From Apoderus coryli (lineage: Eukaryota; Arthropoda; Insecta; Coleoptera; Attelabidae), in assembly GCA_911728435.2 (NCBI GenBank), contig OU452204.1, positions 13,020,001 to 13,084,000 on the forward strand: DNA of 64,000 nucleotides, read 5' to 3'. Below the pieces are notes generated by a model. The model did not search any database. It was not told the DNA's origin and saw only the letters and a program-made list of their open reading frames with translations. Below are positions 12,938-24,070 of this stretch, piece by piece. The translations under genes were made by a program, and so were the position numbers. Every line of letters starts with the position of its first letter. Within the stretch, counting starts at the first letter, position 1.

Positions 12938-14046
12938 TTCGACTGTATGGATGTTTCAAGATGAGCCAAATCCAACAAAAGTTGTTCGCGCACGAAGCAC
13001 TTCCAAGCAAATGGTCGCCTGTTTTTTCGGAACCGCACCACTAGAACAACGTAGAACAGTCAATTCTGAATGGCACACAACCATTTGTTTGCCAGTTGTC
13101 TTCCAAGAAATCAGGAAAACCAACAGCCGAAGACGGATCACTTTTCACCACATCGGCTCAGACAACTACATTTTTGAGCACCAAAACATCAATTTGATGA
13201 GTCATCCGCCGTATAGTCCTGACTTGGCACCGAATGACTACTTTTTATTCCCGTACGTAAAAAACAAACTGAGAGGTCAACGTTTTTCGACACCTGAAGA
13301 AGCGGTTGCTGCATTCAGAATGCATGTTTTGGAGATATGCGGAATTAAGATCTTGTATAAGATATTACACGGTGCAGTGGACTGTCCAGATCTTTTACAG
13401 GGGATAAGATTTAGTGTGCCCAGCCTAGAAGCCAGGCATGTTGTCCCGTTTAGCATCGGTCCTTCCAGAACCAATGTATGGTCGCAGAGTCCAAAATACT
13501 TCATGTGTGATTCCTTTAATCGGCATTGTGGTCACCTGCACATTAACTTTTCGTCTCTGTCTGAAATCACCAATAGCCTTCTTAATGGGTGATCATCGAG
13601 GATACTCAAAGGATGAATTGCTCTATTAACATGGTAACATCTTTTTAGTCTGCAATTGTATGTAAGTTTTATTATTATTTTATTATTTATTATTATTGTT
13701 TTATTATTTATCATTATTATTTGTTATTACCTATATTGTGTTTATTATTTACTTTATATCAATCTTGTTTCTTTTATTTTTATTTATATATATATAAAGT
13801 GTTATTTTGTGTTATGTGCTTTAGATTTTCCTGTAAATGGGTGTGACCTGTGGGCAATAAATGCTATTATTATTATTATTATTAGATATCTCAATCAGAG
13901 TGGCAAAAGTGCTTCGACAATTGGTTCAAACGCATACAAAAGTGTATAGATCTTCATGGGGATTATTTTGAAAAACAATAAAGTGATTTTCGATGATTAC
14001 TAATTGTTTTTGTTCACTAATCCCGAAATATAAAAGGCAACCCTCG
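12938..14046 (+). pseudogene. Mariner relic (family 2), split by a LINE
   Basis: The frame from 12943 gives TVWMFQDEPNPTKVV, QMVACFF, LPVVFQEIRKTN and SHPPYSPDLAPNDYFLFP, closely matching the mariner at 19398-20675. The 5' half is absent. The middle Asp region (HHDNASSHTS in the other copy) is shortened and altered. The C-terminus is displaced by a LINE at 13339-13883 and resumes at 13890 with the sequence encoding QSGKSAS. The 3' terminal repeat ends ...GGCAACCCTCG before TA at 14047-14048. Confidence 0.85.
13339..13883 (+). mobile_element. LINE 3' fragment inside a mariner
   Basis: The target AGATAT occurs at 13333-13338 and again at 13884-13889, bracketing this insert. The coding part reads KILYKILHGAVDCPDLL, then FSVPSLEARHVVPF, RTNVWSQSPKYFMC and ends at a stop at 13590. 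This is the C-terminal tail typical of Jockey/CR1-like ORF2 proteins. It is followed by a T-rich 3' UTR and an (ATT)n tail. It is 5' truncated, as usual for target-primed insertion, and has no reverse transcriptase domain left. Confidence 0.75.
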
Positions 14047-14048
14047 TA

Positions 14049-16739
14049 CACTATCGGTGGCTTTATTATTAATAATAATTATTATTATCCTAAATATTAT
14101 TTTTACTCGAATTTGCACTAAATATAGTTATATATATTCTATTAGTCTTATAATAAACCATTAACTTTCATTGTTTATTTTTTGTGGAAAAATATATAAA
14201 AACATTGATGAATTTCAAATCAACTGAAATTAAATAAATGTCCCTGAAAAAACATCTACATTACCTTTTCTTTCCAGTTCCTTGAATAGGTCTATATATT
14301 TGTCTCACACAGAATGTCTTTTATACGAATGTTCTTTCGTAATTAGGTTATCAGTCCTATCACGTAATTGATTTATCTGCCTATTCTCTCTTTCCGTTTT
14401 TACTACTCCTTCCACTCTCCACATACCCCATTATCTTCCAAGGAGAGCAATTAAAGTTGCACAAACTTGTTCACAAAACTTCTTTCTCTATTCACTTGAT
14501 ATTTTTTTTAGCATCTACATCAAGGAGTTAAGCACATGAAAAATTCTTGCTGTGACATAGACATACTCGGATTTTGTGGTTTAGTTTTTGTCTATAATAG
14601 ACCGGAACGATTTGGATGCACTGAAGAAAAATGTCTACATAAAAGGAAGTTTTCAGGCTTTTAGTTGTAACTTTAACAAATTGCCGAGGTCATTTCAACT
14701 ATTAAGGATTAAGGGTATTCTCAATATAGATGTGAACATCCATTGTTATATCAGTAGAAAGAAAGTTTGAAGTTATGGTTGGATCAGCCACAGGGAGGAC
14801 TCATTTTCCAAAGTAACAAAAGCAGATGCTGCAATGGACATTTAAATCCCATAATTATTCACATTATGCCACAAATGATCTGGACCATAGAAGCCATGGA
14901 AATAACTAGTTTTATATACGTATGTATGAATGAAAGTAGAAGAGGTAATTTCAGATTTATCAAATGATTCTTGTCAATCACTTTTAAATGCAAAGGAAAT
15001 CTGGGAAAATAAGCAAATTAAGCAGCTTTCGTTCATAAAATGCAACTACGGTTTTGTGTTTAAATATCTGATTGAATTATTAGAGGCATGTAATTTACCA
15101 CTAAAAGAAAGCACGCTCTCAGGCAGCTTTCAGAAGTGGCCAGGGTAAAATTGGGGATACGTGTTTACATGTGTCTACTGTTGTGTATCCTATTGTGCTT
15201 AAATTGTAACCATTTTGAAATTAGCGGGTGTTATATACATTCAGAAAGAATACTAATGTTATAGCTCAATCCGAATGAACCCCAATATGCTATACAAATT
15301 GTTACGGGTTCGATTCAATTTTTACGAGCGGTTTCAAATAAAGTGAACAAACAAAGAATATCATCCTGAATAATAACAGAATCAAATTATTATATGAAAC
15401 AAACAAACAACTAAAATAAGCTTTATTAATCTGTATTGAAGTAATGCAAAATTACTTACCATTATAATCTTGTATCACTTCCGGTCACCGACTTTAATTA
15501 AAAAGAAATATTTAATTGGTTGGCCCTTTTGTCAATAATTTATCGAAAACTTTTTTAGAAATGAAACACAAAGTTTGTGGGCTAAAACAACTAATTTAAT
15601 AATTAAAACTAATTAAAGACATTTAATAACAATAAAGAAATAAATATGTAGAAATAAAAGAAAGAGAAAGAATAAAACAATTAAGCGATAATAGAAATTT
15701 AGAAGAAAATCGTAGTTATTACTTATACTACTTAAAAATAGGAAAATTAATATAATTCGAATAATTATATTAATTCCTGTATGAAACTTTAATTACTATT
15801 GAAAACGGAATTTATTTCAATTACTAAAAGAAATAACTTTAAACTTTATATAATAAAAACTGATTAAACAAAAAGGCCTTCAATTAAAAGAATATCAAAA
15901 TTTACGGAACTTTATACAATTCACTACTTCAGAATGAGAAAGAAATGGACTCAGTCTTTATACAGATACTTTAAAACAAAAAAAAAAAAAACTAGAAAAT
16001 AATTCTTGACTGAAAATTATACCAAGTCCAAAAACAAATTAACATATTTAATTTAACATTTTATAATTAGAGAAAATACTGCTTTACTCAATCAATGCTA
16101 GAACGATTCTAATCTTAAAGTCTTATTGCTTTTCCAGAATTGCCTCATAAAAATCACATAGTAGGTAATACAAAAATGAAAATAAACCAATCAGAAAAAA
16201 AGGCCATTTTACAATATATACCCAAATACATTTACAGGGTGAGAACATTACAAAATAAGATACATTTTTATTTGTATGTCGACTTTAATAAAGATTCTTA
16301 AGTTTGGATTTCGCGACTGGACAAAAACCCATAATTTTTTATGCGCCCATTATATATATTATTTTGATATGGAAAACCGTGACGCTTTCCAATTAGCTTG
16401 AGTATATAATAATAAAAGTCGACATTTAATTTACATGAAGTCATATCGAAAGTTTTGAGTGTTCAGATCACCGGGTATTTCCGACATCTGGTTATCTTTC
16501 CAACATGTCATTCTTCGAATAAGAACAAAGGTTGTTCTTTTTCGGTACCTAACAATTCCTTTAGGCAAAGATAATACTTATATTACTTGCAGATGTTGTA
16601 AAACCCATATCAAAGGAAGATAAGATAAATAGAAAACATACCCTTGAATTCTATGACTGAGTTTAGAACATTTGTATACAATCTACTTAAATAATATTCC
16701 CAAACTAATATAAACCATAAAACTCAGACATAACCACAG
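14049..16739. other. AT-rich intergenic DNA, nothing recognised
   Basis: Three short frames at 14588-15148 are arranged close together but show no motif I recognise. They could be a relic of something, but I cannot name it. Confidence 0.4.
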
Positions 16740-16819
16740 GGCCGGACAACAGTAAATTCCATTGCCCGTCCGTTTTATTACAAAATGCCGGCTGATATTT
16801 GTAGATGGGCAACCACTAT

Positions 16820-16867
16820 GGTACTCTGACGAGCTCATAACAAGAGCGAAACGAATTCGTCAGTATC
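16820..16867 (+). ncRNA. Hammerhead ribozyme, type I
   Basis: Stem I 5' strand GGTACT is 16820-16825. CTGACGA is 16826-16832, and N7 may be any base in the consensus. Stem II GCTC/GAGC (16833-16836, 16844-16847) closes the loop ATAACAA. GAAA is 16848-16851. Stem III is ACG/CGT around an AATT loop (16851-16860). C17 is base 16861, and the stem I 3' strand AGTATC is 16862-16867. Stem I is six pairs with one G-U. The predicted cleavage is after 16861. Just downstream, 16879-16888 pairs with 16903-16912 in a 10-bp hairpin. The structure is complete by eye; catalytic activity is inferred. Confidence 0.85.
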
Positions 16868-16908
16868 TGTCGACCCATGCCTCGGTCTGGTTCAATTGAA
16901 TTAGACTG

Positions 16909-16990
16909 AGGCCCTGCTAAATTAACCAAAATTCCTTGTGTAGGTAAAACCAATATATAAGTCCGCTTTGCCATTAAATTATTTTTCATT
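16909..16990 (+). repeat. Dispersed repeat adjoining the hammerhead
   Basis: This segment (TGCTAAATTAA, CCTTGTGTAGGTAAAACCA, then AAATTATTTTTCATT) recurs in the same orientation at 61719-61800. It directly follows the hammerhead-hairpin unit and may be its 3' body, which would make the hammerhead part of a dispersed retroelement. The distant copy lacks the ribozyme. Confidence 0.55.
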
Positions 16991-18439
16991 GTTGTTTTTT
17001 GTAATAAATCTGAAAACACTTAACGTAAACTAGAATTTTCTAAAGAATCCAAAAATTTGAATAATATAGGTAGACGATACACGGTATTGTATTTAAAATA
17101 AGAAAGTATTATGTTCTTCTGTTTCACGACACAAAATGTTGTTGTTGAAAGAAATGCGTAATTATTATTGAATATATTTGGCTGATACACACTGTATGTT
17201 TCAAAATCTAATTCATTGGAACGGTGCTATTCCTAAATACTAAATAATAATTCGAAAAAATAGGCCATTCTTAAGTGGAGGTGTATATTCTCAATGACGA
17301 AATAAAAATCGAATCTCCACAAATTAACTTTAATAGAAATCTATAGTTAGTGTACAAACAAGTTTCGGAATTCTCACTAGTTTCATCATCAGTGGCGAAA
17401 ATGGAAACTTATAAATCAATGTTGCAGAAAATATGTACTGAGTGCTGGAAATATACTCGTATTTAACAGTAAATGCATGTTAGAATTAATTGTATTATGA
17501 ATTCGCGATTTTTATGAATAATTTTTGTGTTATTTGTCACAATAAAATATTACATTAAAATTATGCGAAAATCAGTATTATTCTGTAGTTTCTTTGTTTC
17601 TTTTTATAGATCATAATGGATAATATTATTCAAACGATGCTTTATGTTATTCAATTCCTTCTATATACCTATCTAAATGAAATAATATTTAAATATTATT
17701 TCTTGGTTTGCATAAATTAAAGCCAAGAAATAAGATACAAATCTAGGAGATAGGATGATTCTGAGCAGTAATTTGCCGCTGGATAGATCCACGCTATATT
17801 ATTTCACTCACTAATTAGTATTGTCGATATACGCTGGTGCACTGTTGATATACATCTTTTTACATAAAGTCTAATGCCTGATGCACGCCATATGGAAAAG
17901 GGAAAAAATAATAAGTGCATGTCATTAAATTTTAAATGTTTAATACCCGTTTTTTATACCACATATATATCATACAATTTCCTATTGTAGTGCATTTTCT
18001 AGCAAATTCATTACTTCATATTAAAACGCAAAATAGATGTATATTTTGTTGAAGGAGCAAATGGAAAAAATGTCATGTAACAAATATTTTTTTCGAATCA
18101 TGCAATTGTGTATCGCGACAAAAATGAAATAATACTTATTTGCACGGAATTATTTAATAAATTTTGTAATATGCTTTAGCCTAATAAATAATGAGTTTAA
18201 TATAATGCAATTCTTTCAGCTGATAAGAATTATCGCGCTAAATCATCATTTCTACTTATTCAAAACTTTATTTAAATGACGTCTTTAATATTTAGTCAAA
18301 AACTACAATTCACTACACATGCCAACTATCTGCAAAAGTAGGATGCTGCTGTGCTAGGTTTGTCCCGAGACGAGACGAGATGACCTGGTGTGTCGTCTGG
18401 AAAAGTTATCTACGAGATGAGAGGAGACATGGATCGAAA
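16991..18439. other. AT-rich intergenic DNA with a CTGATGA hairpin
   Basis: The minus strand at 17363-17392 has CTGATGA...CCGAAAC, a relative of the hammerhead-like motifs, but it lacks a convincing stem II. A CGAGACGAGACGAGA run lies at 18366-18380. No gene is recognised. Confidence 0.4.
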
Positions 18440-18890
18440 AGATGAGAGCTTGTTAGGGTTAGAAGCCTTTGGTTTGCAGCCCAGTTTAGTGACACTGCTA
18501 TCTTCCTACTTATCTGAAAGATATCAGTATGTTTCTTTGCTATGGTTTCAACTCACGTTGTTTCTGGAACATCTCAAGGGTCTAATTTGGGTCCAAGTTT
18601 GTTTGTCTGGATCTACATTTACGCAAAAAAGAACGCCCGTAAATTATAATTATAGCATCGATAACATTTTTGTTTCACGTTTTGATTCTGTGGACGACCT
18701 GGAAGTATATGTTCGATTCTAAATTTTCTTTTAACGACCATATTCGTTCAAAGGTCAGCAATGCCCTTCGAACATAATATGGGTTTGCCGTCTAATTCTC
18801 CGAACACATTCAGGATTTAAACAGTATAAAGTTATTATACCTACTACACTTTTGTTCGTTGCAAATAAGGTACAAAACACCATCTGTGTA
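18440..18890 (+). pseudogene. LINE reverse transcriptase relic
   Basis: Readable pieces in different frames are FGLQPSLVTLLSSYLSERYQYV (read in part), SGSNLGPS-like sequence near 18580, then MFDSKFSFNDHIRSKVSNAL near 18708-18765. These are successive blocks of a non-LTR retrotransposon ORF2: the thumb-side RT motif, the loss of the FADD region by deletion, and the post-RT segment. It is frameshifted and deleted. The clade is Jockey/CR1-like by general resemblance only. Confidence 0.7.
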
Positions 18891-19395
18891 ATAATAAATA
18901 AATGTTCAATTTTCTTCTTCTGTTGATTTCGTGTTGAAATAAAACCTAGATGCAAATATCTAATTTCCCCAACCCCGATATTACTTTTTAACTTATTTAC
19001 AGAAAAGGAGAAGGCATCTTATTTCGCATATTGCTTTGAAACTTTTTCCTTGAAGCTGTGTTTTGCAGAATACCCCTACATACGTTGAACTTGCTTTTCT
19101 ATATACTTGTCTTGAATGTAGAAAATAAAAAAGAAAAGTAAACTTCGCAGTTTGGCAGTTATATACAAATACATTTTTAAAAAGGACACAGCCACATTTG
19201 CTGTTGTTCAGTCTCTATATAAATATTTGTGTAGAAAAATGTTTAAGACGCATTTTATTTATAAGGTCATTTTTGGTTTAATCTTCTGTCGATAGATCAC
19301 TTCGATGAACATACCCAAAGCGAGTTTTATTGTGTCTGCAAGGTGGATATTGATATTGCTTCATTTAGTTTCCATTCCAAATATTACACGATGTA
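18891..19395. other. Intergenic DNA, nothing recognised
   Basis: No signal is seen between the LINE relic and the mariner. Confidence 0.5.
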
Positions 19396-19397
19396 TA

Positions 19398-20675
19398 CGA
19401 GGGTGGCCTTTTATATTTCTGGATTAGATAACAAAAACAAATATTAATCATCGAAAATCACTTTATTGTTTTTCAAAATATTCCCCATGAAGATCTATAG
19501 ACTTTTGCATGCATTTGAACCAATTGTCGAAGCACTTTTGCCACTCTGATTGAGGATCTCCAAAACATACATTCTGAATGCAGCAACCGCTTCTTCAGGT
19601 GTCGAAAAACGTTGACCTCTCAGTTTGTTTTTTACGTACGGGAATAAAAAGAAGTCATTCGGTGCCAAGTCAGGACTATACGGCGGATGACTCATCAAAT
19701 TGATGTTTTGGGTGCTCAAAAATGCAGTTGTTTGAGCCGATGTGTGAGAGCTCGCATTGTCGTGGTGAAGAGTGATCCGTCTTCGGCGGTTGGTTTTCCG
19801 GATTTCTTGGAAGACAACTGGCAAACAAATGGTTGTGTACCAATCAGAATTGACTGTTCTGCGTTGTTCTAGTGGTACGGTTGCGACATGTCCAGTTTTT
19901 TCGAAAAAACAGGCGACCATTTGCTTGGATGTGCTTCGTGCGCGAACAACTTTTATTGGATTTGGCTCATCTTGAAACACACATACAGTCGACTGCTGTT
20001 TACTTTCGGGCTCATACGCGTAAATCTACGATTCATCACCTGTCACGATGTCATAGACGTGTTTCGACGCACTGCGATCGTATTTTTTGAGCATTTCTTT
20101 CGACCAATCGACACGAGCCTTTTTTTGAGCGATTAACAAATTGTGTGGGATCCAATGCGAACAAATTTTTTTGACAGTCAAATGTTTATGCAATATTGAA
20201 TGTATGCTGGTCACATGAATGCCTAAGGTTGTCTCAATCTCTTGATAGGTCACATGACGATCTTGCAATATCAGTTCGCACACAGCATCAATGGTTTTCG
20301 GAACAACAAGTGATTTTGGACGACCTTCACAAAATTCGTCTTCGAAATTCGTCTTGGAGTGAACTACGACCACGATTGAATTCACCATACCATAGATAAA
20401 CACTGGTACTTGATAGAGCTTCATCGCCAAAAATTGAATTAAGTTCATCCATGCACTGTTGCTGAGTTAATCTGCGTCGAAAGATCACGATTAAATTCCA
20501 TTTTTGGGCCGAGATGGATCTTTTAAGTTACTGTAAACAACATAAATAGCGCTCGTATGTAAAAACGTTCTCAGTACGTATAACCTCAAAAATGTCCAAC
20601 TTTACGATAGAGCTGTCAGTTGCCAGATGGCAACATCAGGGTTGCCAAATCCCGAAATATAAAAGGCAACCGTCG
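19398..20675 (-). mobile_element. Full-length mariner element, nearly intact
   Basis: It is a 1278-bp element with imperfect terminal inverted repeats of about 29 bp (CGAGGGTGGCCTTTTATATT at the left; the right end reads CGACGGTTGCCTTTTATATT). It is flanked by TA duplications at 19396-19397 and 20676-20677. Length and ends are those of a mariner. It carries a transposase gene on the minus strand and is a close relative of the relic at 12938-14046. Confidence 0.93.
19495..20448 (-). pseudogene. Mariner transposase with few disabling changes
   Basis: This would be a nuclear D,D34D cut-and-paste transposase. The helix-turn-helix region is visible in VTYQEIETTLGI. The catalytic triad is intact: IVTGDES, LHHDNASSHTS and YSPDLAPNDFFLFP. 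Disabling changes are a TAG at 20026-20028 immediately after TGDES, where related elements have Trp, a frameshift in the N-terminus near 20340, and a one-base loss near 19556 that replaces the normal C-terminus with a short tail. The two halves either side of the TAG are in the same frame. The small number of lesions suggests relatively recent insertion. Confidence 0.9.
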
Positions 20676-20791
20676 TAGTCTGCTAGGATTTGTACAATAC
20701 AAACATGCTAAGTGTTTAAATTTACCGTAGGTATACTGCAGGAATTTATTATGATTGAGTTTAATTATTTTTATTTTTTGATTCTGGCATA

Positions 20792-21251
20792 CAGTGGCGT
20801 ATTTATGAGGGTGTCCAGGGGGTCTGGAGAGAGAATATTCTGAAATGTGATTCGGAATTTTTCAGTCTATTTTTATTTTGGGTTTTTGCACAGTTGAGAA
20901 TTGTTCCTTCTTAAAATATTGTGTGTTTGAGAAATATATTTTTTGTTCTTGGTACTATTATAATACAGTTTTAAACGTTTTTAAAAAGAAATAAGGGAAC
21001 TTCGTATTTCGTGCAAAGTCCTCTTTCTTCATCGAGTACGTGCACACAGCTAACTTTTCTTTGTTAAACATATTATATTGATATATGTAATATACATGTA
21101 TTTTATTCAAGGTTTTTGTAAGATTTAGCATTATAGAGCCTCTATGTTCATGGGATTGTTCTTGTCGGCATTATAGCGGTCAGCTATGGCAAAGTAAACT
21201 AAGTAGGTTTAAAATTAGACCCCCCAGAACTGAAACATAAATACGCCACTG
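20792..21251. mobile_element. hAT MITE with perfect 8-bp target duplication
   Basis: The two ends are perfect 16-bp inverted repeats, CAGTGGCGTATTTATG, and they enclose 460 bp without coding capacity. The flanks carry an identical 8-bp duplication, CTGGCATA, at 20784-20791 and 21252-21259. CAGTGGCG-type ends with 8-bp duplications are diagnostic of the hAT superfamily. It would need a transposase supplied from elsewhere. Confidence 0.93.
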
Positions 21252-21259
21252 CTGGCATA

Positions 21260-23744
21260 TATATTGAAGATAATACCAAATCTCTGTTGATAGAAAAACC
21301 AATTATCGGCGAGGGATAATTTATTGAGGCACATTAGATTTTATATTGATGGTGCAAATATTATCATCAACCATGGCATTAGCAAAAACGTAGTAGGTAA
21401 GTATATGATTGCAAAAAAGCAATAGTTTATCAATTTGTAGTCAGATGATTTTTTAGTATCCCTGATTTTTACTATGGTCATAGGCTGCTGGTATGGACTG
21501 GTAGTGACATCTGGATAAACTCCGAGAGGTTGTTTCTGGTAGTTACTCGACAAAATTGTCAGCTTTTTATTGGTTTGAAATCGGATCGGATCTTTTACAT
21601 CAGCTCTTTGGTAGTCTTCGTAATTCGCAGTTATCTGGAGACAAGGTTATAGTGTTTTGCGAATATTTTTGTACTATATAACTATTATGCTATGATGCTA
21701 GCCATTTTCCCCAAGTCAAAGTATTTGATGGATTTCCTATTATCTTTGAAAGTTACGTATTGTCTACTTTGTGATATTTTGAAAGATTATGAAATTGTAT
21801 GAATTATTTTAAGATTTAAGTTGCTGATCTTATCTCCGTCAGAGAGAAGGTTTTATAATTTAGTTCTAGGATTACCATTTAGGGGGAAAATAAATTTGTC
21901 TTTAATATCTGGTTTTGTTGAACATACATTGGATGTTAACAAATTTATTTATATATCATATATTTTTAGGCGCTTATGAGGGAGCATCTTTAATTCCGAG
22001 GAACAGGGATAAGGGTACAAAATAAAACTGCAATACTATTTTTTTTTTTTTATAATATTATATGCATCTGCAATATTCATAAAGATCCACCGAAGTTACG
22101 TCCCCAGTAATAATCCAGGCCCGCAGATCATCTTTATCTTCAGTAGGTACATAGGTATAGGTTCAACAAAGCATAAGAATATTTAACGCGTTGTTGTTCT
22201 TGTGGTGACATCAGCATTCTGGACCGCATCTTGCACTGACCTTTTGTATGTGAAGATGATCATGAAGAATTTTAAAAACTGTTTTATCGGCTATTTCTGT
22301 GACTTATTCCTTCTTCAGGCGCTCATCTTCGAGAATGATTGTGTCAGAGTGGTAACTTCAATAGGCCGCCCCAGACGATGTTCGTGTTCAAGTGATCATG
22401 ATAAGAAATCCCGTGCCATTTGTAAACCATTATTTTCCCTGGGCAAGATAAACCGCTGACATTTCTTCCATAATAGAATAGACATTCCTTGCTTCCATTA
22501 TATTTACTTTTCTTCCCGATTGAGTTGAGACGATAGTTCAAAGAGTAATGACCTGAATAAGATAAAACTTTGTATTTATACTAATGATCATCAAAAAAAT
22601 ACAGTACTTCAAAAACCGTTTCATTTTGTTACAAATCTAATCAGTTCAGCAAGTCCTAAACATAGTGCAGGTAATTCATCAGTTGACCACCAATAATGTA
22701 AATGTTCAGTAGGTTAATTAATAGAACTTAAAAACAAATCATACATAAGAGTGTAAATACAGTAAGTGTTAGTACTCATTAATCATCTGCTTGCAAATAT
22801 CTTAAATGTATATTTAGACATATTGAGATAATCCAAATCCAAAATCAACGAATTAAAAGTTTTTAACATTCTACAGATAGGAGAATTTTGTCCAGCATTA
22901 GTTCGTTTAAATGGAATAACAAATGGAATAAAAATCAATCAAGCAAAAATGTGCATTTCGATAAACAAATTATCACATGGGCTTTTCCTAGAAAACCATA
23001 CTTTGTCACAGTCTAATTTTACGTATCATTTTTCAGCATTTTCAAAATCTGCCTGCATATTTCGTCACTACTTGTGGTTAGCATATTTTTAATAAGTAAT
23101 TAATATGTAAAACTTAGAGCGAAATGTTAGAGATGAATTTCTTTTTTGCTACTCAAACCTACAACAGAGCTTCACAAATAAAAAAAAATACATTCGACAT
23201 CCTTTGAAGGTCTTAAACACATCATTAATTATTAGGTGTGCACTTCAACTTAATTTTCGAAATTAAGATGATTAAAAATAATGCATTTGATGTTAGCTTT
23301 TAGAGCTCCTGGAACATGAAAGCGCTTATAATGTCTATTATGAACTTATCGGCTAATTGAGCCATTGTTGATGAATAAGAGGTAATTATAATATTCTATA
23401 ATATAGGTTCTTATATAATAGTGAAGATTGAAGATATAGCGTTTATATGGTTGAAAGGATAAATATGTCTGTATTTGAGACACAAGTTTCAGGCATGTGC
23501 AACTATATTAATAATAACCAGAAGTGTGAATTATTTCAGACTATTAGGCAACTAAGCTACATTTGTCCCTTAGTTACACCTTTAGGAGCAAATCAAACAT
23601 AAGAATATCGAAATATCGAAAAAGGTGGTCATGGTAAACTTGTAGTAAGAACTCGCCCCACCGTTCTTTTAAGCAACATATTCGCTGGTACCATTTAGCA
23701 GCTCGCTGGAAAGATTGCAGCTCAAGTTCAAGTTCTTTACTTGC
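21260..23744. other. AT-rich intergenic DNA, nothing recognised
   Basis: Short open frames only. None has a recognisable motif. Confidence 0.5.
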
Positions 23745-24070
23745 CTTTGCCGAAGTTGACATGGTTGGAGAGCTACCTTAGTGGTAAAACACAGATATTT
23801 CGTTTCAATGAATTCCATTCTCTTCCTATTTTGTTTTCATCCGGTGTCGCCCAGGGCCGTTATGTTTATTTTGTTTATAAATGATATCGGGCATTGTTTC
23901 ATTTACAGTGACATCAGGCTTTTTGCGGATGATCTGAAATGTTACAGGCGTCTTAGCGGTCCCACATATTGTTATCTTCTGCAGGAGGATTTTGTGAGAT
24001 TAGTGCATTGGTGTGAGATGCATGGTATGTCGTTAAATATTTCTAAATGCTTTTCAACCTTCTACAACAT
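23745..24070 (+). pseudogene. LINE reverse transcriptase fragment
   Basis: The frame from about 23753 gives LTWLESYLSGKTQIFRF and SSGVAQG, the block before the RT active site. A shifted frame gives FILFINDIGHCFIYSDIRLFADDLKCYRR, here quoted as FILFINDI and LFADDL, containing the catalytic FADD. Then comes VHWCEMHGMSLNISKC. This is the palm domain of a Jockey/CR1-like non-LTR retrotransposon. One frameshift and truncation at both sides make it a relic. Confidence 0.8.

Noticed and set aside
14588..15148. Three close open frames as an exon cluster
   Set aside because: No motif, no consistent splice phases and ordinary AT-rich composition.
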